Origin: JAILLW01 sp045640905
GTDB lineage: Bacteria > Bacillota > Clostridia > Lachnospirales > Lachnospiraceae
Direction: 5' to 3'
NCBI GenBank assembly: GCA_045640905.1
Contig: JAZUFW010000058.1
Coordinates: 20,471-84,470 of the forward strand
Length of the DNA: 64,000 nt
A model generated the notes under the pieces. It saw only the letters and a list, made by a program, of their open reading frames with translations. It did no database searches and was not told the DNA's origin. Of the stretch, positions 59,794 through 64,000 are shown in pieces. Each line of letters opens with the position of its first letter. Within the stretch, counting starts at the first letter, position 1. The translations under genes and the position numbers were made by a program.

Positions 59794-59822
59794 TTACGAA
59801 TTTGCTTAATGTGGTGTATACT
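59794..59822 (+). promoter_or_regulatory. typA promoter
   Basis: TATACT (59817-59822) with TTACGA (59794-59799), 17-base spacer. The 270-base gap between the secreted protein gene and typA otherwise shows only a direct repeat GTGTTGCA (about 59721 and 59734). Confidence 0.5.
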
Positions 59823-59879
59823 ATTGACCGTTTGAAAAGCAGTGTTTGTGGACCCACAATGAGGTGGGCGGGAGATATT

Positions 59880-61712
59880 ATGAAAAGAGAAGACATAAGA
59901 AACGTAGCGATTATAGCGCACGTCGATCACGGAAAAACCACGTTGGTGGATGAATTACTAAAACAGAGCGGCGTTTTCAGAGAAAATCAGGAAGTTGCCG
60001 AACGTGTAATGGATTCAAACGATATTGAAAGAGAAAGAGGAATTACAATCCTTTCAAAGAATACCGCCGTTACATATAAAGGTATAAAGATTAATATTAT
60101 TGATACACCGGGACATGCAGACTTCGGAGGAGAGGTTGAGCGTGTATTGAAGATGGTTAACGGTGTTATTTTGGTGGTTGATGCTTTCGAAGGAGCCATG
60201 CCGCAGACAAAGTTCGTTTTGCGCAAGGCTTTGGAATTGAAACTCCCCGTTATCGTATGCGTCAACAAAATAGACAGACCGGAAGCCAGACCCAAGGAAG
60301 TCATTGATGAAGTGCTCGAACTTTTCTTGGATCTCGATGCGGATGATGACCAGCTGGACTGCCCGTTTGTTTTTGCTTCTGCAAAAACAGGACAGGCTTC
60401 ATTGAGCATGGATGAGCCGGGCGTTAACATGGAGCCTTTGTTTGATACGATTGTTAACTACATTCCTGCTCCCGAAGGCGATCCGGATGCCGGAACGCAG
60501 GTGCTTATCAGCACCATTGACTATAATGAGTATGTTGGACGAATCGGTGTCGGCAAAGTCGACAACGGTATCATTAAAGTCAATCAGGAAGTGGTAATAG
60601 TCAATCACCATGAGCCGGAGAAACAAAGGAAAGTTAAGGTCAGCAAACTGTACGAGTTTGACGGACTTAACAAAGTAGAAGTTAAGGAAGCTACAATAGG
60701 CTCGATAGTAGCAATATCGGGAATCACGGATATTCATATAGGAGATACGCTTTGCGCTCCCGATGCCGTAAGCCCTATTCCTTTTCAGAAGATTTCCGAG
60801 CCCACCATTTCAATGAATTTCATGGTTAACGATTCTCCGCTTGCGGGCAAGGAAGGTAAATTCGTAACCAGCCGTCACATTAGAGACAGACTGTTCAGAG
60901 AACTGAATACGGATGTATCTTTGAGAGTTGAAGAAACCGATACTACGGAAGCTTTTAAGGTGTCGGGAAGAGGTGAATTGCATTTATCCGTTCTCATTGA
61001 AAACATGCGTCGCGAAGGATATGAATTTGCTGTCAGCAAGGCAGAGGTTATATATAAGGAAGACGAAAGGGGCAAGAAACTCGAGCCCATGGAATTGTGC
61101 TATATAGATGTTCCCGAAGAGTTTTCCGGCGCGGTAATCGAAAAACTTTCCATGAGAAAGGGCGAGTTGAAGGGCATGACTCCTTCAAACGGAAACTATG
61201 TGAGACTGGAGTTCTCGATTCCTTCAAGGGGACTCATCGGATATAGAGGTGAATTCATGACCGACACCAAGGGCAACGGTATCATGAACACCATTTTTGA
61301 TGAATACGGTCCGTATAAGGGCGACATTTCATACAGAAAGCAGGGATCTTTGATTGCGTTTGAAGCAGGCGAAGCAATTACGTACGGCCTTTACAACGCG
61401 CAGGAGAGAGGAACTTTGTTTATCGGACCCGGCGAAAAGGTTTATTCGGGAATGGTAGTAGGCCAAAACGGTAAAGGCGAGGACGTTGAAATTAATGTCT
61501 GCAAGAAGAAGCAGTTAACAAATACCAGATCAAGTTCTGCGGACGAAGCGCTGCGTCTGACACCGCCCAGAATATTAAGCCTTGAACAGGCTCTTGATTT
61601 TATTGATACTGATGAATTGCTGGAAGTTACTCCCGAGTCTTTGAGAATCAGAAAAAAGATTCTGGATCCGACACTTAGAAAGAGAGCGTATTATCAGGCT
61701 AAGAACAAATGA
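59880..61712 (+). CDS. typA: Ribosome-associated GTPase TypA/BipA
   Basis: A 610-residue translational GTPase needed for ribosome assembly at low temperature and stress. G-domain motifs are AHVDHGKTT (13-21), RGITILSKNTAV, DTPGHADFGG, and NKIDRPEA. The later TypA-specific section has SRGLIGYRGEFMTDTKGNGI and GMVVGQNGKGEDVEINVCKK. GGGAGAT precedes ATG 59880; the frame stays open upstream to 59733 but without a ribosome site. glnS follows 70 bases later. Confidence 0.97.
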   Translation: MKREDIRNVAIIAHVDHGKTTLVDELLKQSGVFRENQEVAERVMDSNDIERERGITILSKNTAVTYKGIKINIIDTPGHADFGGEVERVLKMVNGVILVVDAFEGAMPQTKFVLRKALELKLPVIVCVNKIDRPEARPKEVIDEVLELFLDLDADDDQLDCPFVFASAKTGQASLSMDEPGVNMEPLFDTIVNYIPAPEGDPDAGTQVLISTIDYNEYVGRIGVGKVDNGIIKVNQEVVIVNHHEPEKQRKVKVSKLYEFDGLNKVEVKEATIGSIVAISGITDIHIGDTLCAPDAVSPIPFQKISEPTISMNFMVNDSPLAGKEGKFVTSRHIRDRLFRELNTDVSLRVEETDTTEAFKVSGRGELHLSVLIENMRREGYEFAVSKAEVIYKEDERGKKLEPMELCYIDVPEEFSGAVIEKLSMRKGELKGMTPSNGNYVRLEFSIPSRGLIGYRGEFMTDTKGNGIMNTIFDEYGPYKGDISYRKQGSLIAFEAGEAITYGLYNAQERGTLFIGPGEKVYSGMVVGQNGKGEDVEINVCKKKQLTNTRSSSADEALRLTPPRILSLEQALDFIDTDELLEVTPESLRIRKKILDPTLRKRAYYQAKNK

Positions 61713-61782
61713 TAATTATTGATTTTAGAATTTCTTATATTTATAATGTAATGAAGTGTAAATATAAAAAAGGAGAGCTTTT

Positions 61783-63513
61783 ATGGCTACTTTAGACCTG
61801 AATTTGGAAAATGCAGAAAACGAAGGCAGAAACTTTATCTATGATTTTATAGAAGAGGATATCGCCTTGGGAGGACAGTTTGAAGGTAAAACGGTGCATA
61901 CTCGTTTTCCGCCCGAACCTAACGGATACCTTCATATCGGTCATTGTAAGGCTCTGTGCATAGATTTCGGAATGGCGGAAAAATTCAACGGAATGTGTAA
62001 TCTTCGTATGGATGATACCAATCCCGCGAAGGAAGATACAGAATATGTTGAAGCTATTAAGCAGGATATTCATTGGCTGGGATTTGATTGGGACGACAGA
62101 TTCTATTACGGATCCGATTATTTTGATAAGGACTATGAGTTTGCCGTTGAACTCATCAAAAAGGGGCTCGCATATGTGTGCGAACTGACACCGGAAGAGT
62201 TCAAGAAAAACCGCGGCGATGTGGGTGTACCCGCAACTTCACCCTATAGAGACAGACCTATAGAGGAATCTTTGGCTTTGTTTGAAAAAATGAAAAACGG
62301 TGAAATCGAAGAAGGAAAGATGACGCTTCGTGCCAAGATTGATTTAGCAAGCGGAAACTTTAACATGCGTGATCCCGTTATTTACAGAATCAGATTTATT
62401 AATCATCACAGACAGGGCACAAAGTGGTGTATTTTCCCGATGTACGATTTTGCACATCCCATTCAGGATGCGCTTGAGGGAATCACTCATTCACTTTGCT
62501 CTTTGGAGTATGAAGATCACAGACCTTTGTATGACTGGGTAGTCAGCAATGTTTCGATTCCTTATCATAAGCCCAGACAGATTGAATTTGCGAGATTAAA
62601 TATCGACCATACGGTTATGAGTAAAAGAAAACTCCGTCAGCTCGTCGAAGAGGGCAGAGTTTCGGGCTGGGATGATCCCAGAATGCCTACTCTGTGCGGA
62701 TTGAGAAGACGCGGATATACGGCCAAGGCAATACGTGATTTCTGCGAAACAATCGGAGTTGCCAAGAGCACCAATATTATCGAATATGCCACTTTGGAAC
62801 GTTGCCTGAGGGATGACTTAAACGATTCCGCAGAGCGTACCATGGCTGTGCTTAATCCCATTAAATTGACGGTGACCAATTATCCCGAAGGACAGACGGA
62901 AACCTTTGAAGTGGAAAATAATCCGATGAAACCCGAAATGGGAACTCACGAGATTACTTTCAGCAGACATCTTTATATGGATGCCGATGATTTCCTCGAG
63001 GAACCCATTCCCAAGTATAAGAGAATGTTCCCCGGAAATGAAGTTCGTTTAAAAGGAGCATATCTTGTTACCTGCACAGGCTGTGTTAAGGACGAAAACG
63101 GTAATGTGGTTGAGGTTCTTTGCGAATACGATCCTGAATCTCGTGGTGGCGATCCTGCAGATGGACGTAAGGTTAAGGGAGCTACACTTCATTGGGTAGA
63201 TCAGGCTAACTGCGTGGATGCTGAAGTCAGATTATATGACAATCTGTTCCTTGATGCGCAGCCCGATGGGCCTGATAAGAATTTCCTGGAGTGTCTGAAC
63301 CCCGACAGTTTGGTAATAACCAATGCCAAGGTTGAAAAATCTATGGTTGAAATAGCTAAAGAATTTGCAAATCGTGAAAATAGAACTGCAACAAACGCAC
63401 CGACATTCCAGTTTATGAGAGTTGGATTCTTCTGTCTTGACAATAAAGACAGCAGTGCGGATCATTTGGTATTCAACAGAAGTGTTTCTTTAAAAGACGG
63501 ATTTAAGAAATAA
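61783..63513 (+). CDS. glnS: Glutaminyl-tRNA synthetase
   Basis: A 576-residue class I synthetase that charges tRNA-Gln. PPEPNGYLHIGHCKA holds HIGH (51-54), VMSKRKL the KMSKS equivalent (279-283), and the C-terminal beta barrels of the Gln type are present (LKLTVTNYPEGQTETFEVEN-like and VKGATLHWVDQANCVDAEVR). Most Firmicutes use GatCAB amidation rather than GlnS; a GlnS gene here is a known but scattered feature of Lachnospiraceae, acquired by transfer. AAAGGAGAG precedes the ATG. No co-transcribed gatCAB is visible. Confidence 0.96.
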   Translation: MATLDLNLENAENEGRNFIYDFIEEDIALGGQFEGKTVHTRFPPEPNGYLHIGHCKALCIDFGMAEKFNGMCNLRMDDTNPAKEDTEYVEAIKQDIHWLGFDWDDRFYYGSDYFDKDYEFAVELIKKGLAYVCELTPEEFKKNRGDVGVPATSPYRDRPIEESLALFEKMKNGEIEEGKMTLRAKIDLASGNFNMRDPVIYRIRFINHHRQGTKWCIFPMYDFAHPIQDALEGITHSLCSLEYEDHRPLYDWVVSNVSIPYHKPRQIEFARLNIDHTVMSKRKLRQLVEEGRVSGWDDPRMPTLCGLRRRGYTAKAIRDFCETIGVAKSTNIIEYATLERCLRDDLNDSAERTMAVLNPIKLTVTNYPEGQTETFEVENNPMKPEMGTHEITFSRHLYMDADDFLEEPIPKYKRMFPGNEVRLKGAYLVTCTGCVKDENGNVVEVLCEYDPESRGGDPADGRKVKGATLHWVDQANCVDAEVRLYDNLFLDAQPDGPDKNFLECLNPDSLVITNAKVEKSMVEIAKEFANRENRTATNAPTFQFMRVGFFCLDNKDSSADHLVFNRSVSLKDGFKK

Positions 63514-63534
63514 TTTAAGGAATAAAAACTTCCA

Positions 63535-63557
63535 CGAACAATTGTTCGGGGGGGGGG
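63535..63557 (+). promoter_or_regulatory. LexA-like palindrome followed by ten G
   Basis: CGAACAATTGTTCG (63535-63548) is a perfect 14-base palindrome matching GAACnnnnGTTC. A run of ten G (63548-63557) follows at once, and the next start codon is at 63568. The G-run can serve as a ribosome site or vary in length. No clear promoter hexamers flank it. Confidence 0.5.
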
Positions 63558-63567
63558 TAATTCACAG

Positions 63568-64000
63568 ATGATTATTCGCAAAGACATACGTAAAAAATAT
63601 AAGGAACCGACACGAGGAGACCGGTATAGTGAGATAAATCACTATACCTCCTTGATGTTGGTTCTTTCTGCGTCTGTAAACCTTTTATGTATGATTCTGA
63701 ATGAGTTTGGTCTGTTTGGAGTTGACAGAGTGATGTTCAGGAGATGCGCTATAGGTATTATGGCCCTGGCCCTGATCCCGTTCATTCTGATCAGATATAC
63801 TGCCCTTGGAAACAGGATGTGGTGCGCTTATTACATAATTACCTGTGCAGGATGCATTTCTGCCGTTGCTATTTCTGTTTTTGCTTTCAGCGCAGCACTG
63901 ATAGTAGTATTTCCTTTGGTTATTGCCCTTACTTATTATCATAAAAAAATAGGTATTTATGGAATGTTATGTTCCGGTGTATGTGTTGTACCGGCGTGGT
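63568..64000 (+). CDS. Membrane protein, N-terminal part (runs off the window edge)
   Basis: An open frame of 144 codons to the window end. After a basic head (IIRKDIRKKYKEPTRGDRY) there are about four hydrophobic segments (SLMLVLSASVNLLCMIL, IGIMALALIPFILI, YYIITCAGCISAVAISVFAF, and the final stretch). Such a six-helix N-terminal sensor often precedes kinase, GGDEF or HD output domains, but none is in the window. The start at 63568 follows the G-run. Transport or signalling cannot be decided. Confidence 0.6.
   Translation, partial: MIIRKDIRKKYKEPTRGDRYSEINHYTSLMLVLSASVNLLCMILNEFGLFGVDRVMFRRCAIGIMALALIPFILIRYTALGNRMWCAYYIITCAGCISAVAISVFAFSAALIVVFPLVIALTYYHKKIGIYGMLCSGVCVVPAW

Noticed and set aside
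59733..59879. N-terminal extension of TypA by 49 residues
   Set aside because: The extra part spans the promoter, lacks a ribosome site and is absent from the TypA family, which begins just before the GTPase motif.

Overview
This window looks like chromosomal DNA from an anaerobic, Gram-positive, plant-polysaccharide-degrading member of the Lachnospiraceae, close in flavour to Butyrivibrio or Pseudobutyrivibrio. The evidence is a moderately AT-rich composition, strong AGGAGG-type ribosome sites, lipoprotein-type sugar binding proteins with a YesM/YesN sensor pair, a GH3 enzyme with swapped domains of the kind known from Butyrivibrio and Ruminococcus, many glycosidases without export signals, indolepyruvate:ferredoxin oxidoreductase, and a bacterial GlnS. 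I see no prophage, IS transposase, CRISPR array or rRNA. Genus assignment is inference.

Layout. 1-3511: end of folE, two small proteins, a 5'-nucleotidase with LexA-like operators, and a lipid kinase. 3512-4154: a gene-free stretch with tandem repeats and an inverted-repeat-bounded segment. 4155-6000: glyA, then a probable structured non-coding RNA with its own strong promoter. 6002-14899: cell-surface O-acylation. One SGNH/MBOAT/SGNH cassette and one ACP/MBOAT/SGNH cassette (DltC-DltB-DltD-like, without DltA) flank a thrH and diguanylate cyclase pair. 14899-24453: a sugar-sensing and uptake block in which an anchored binding protein, a sensor kinase, an AraC-type response regulator and two lipoprotein binding proteins precede an ABC ATPase and permease. 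The sensor block starts in a one-base overlap with the last acylation gene.

24617-31531: MATE exporter, a cysteine-rich surface protein, a beta-CASP nuclease, then thyA-folA overlapping a secreted GH5 cellulase. 31618-39337: ilvE, iorAB, a phenylacetate-CoA ligase homologue and an ACT protein (2-oxoacid to acyl-CoA metabolism), then queH-argS and tRNA-Gly. 39387-45507: AzlCD exporter, a DHH phosphoesterase, GH27 alpha-galactosidase, a divergent HAD phosphatase/RNase H pair and a MraY-like glycosyl-phosphate transferase. 46045-59155: cytoplasmic saccharide breakdown by GH3, GH2, a GH26-like protein and a GH5 without signal peptide, mixed with CPBP and YhfC membrane proteases, a DUF4349 lipoprotein and two tRNAs. 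59211-64000: small secreted protein, typA, glnS and the start of a membrane protein preceded by a LexA-like palindrome and a run of ten G.

How it fits together: extracellular cellulase produces oligosaccharides, the binding-protein/kinase system senses sugars and drives an ABC importer, and intracellular GH27, GH3, GH2, GH26-like and GH5 enzymes finish the hydrolysis. Several genes (folE, the MATE gene, the HAD gene, RNase H) have near-consensus -10 elements only 7 to 9 bases before the start codon and no Shine-Dalgarno, so they are probably translated from leaderless mRNAs.
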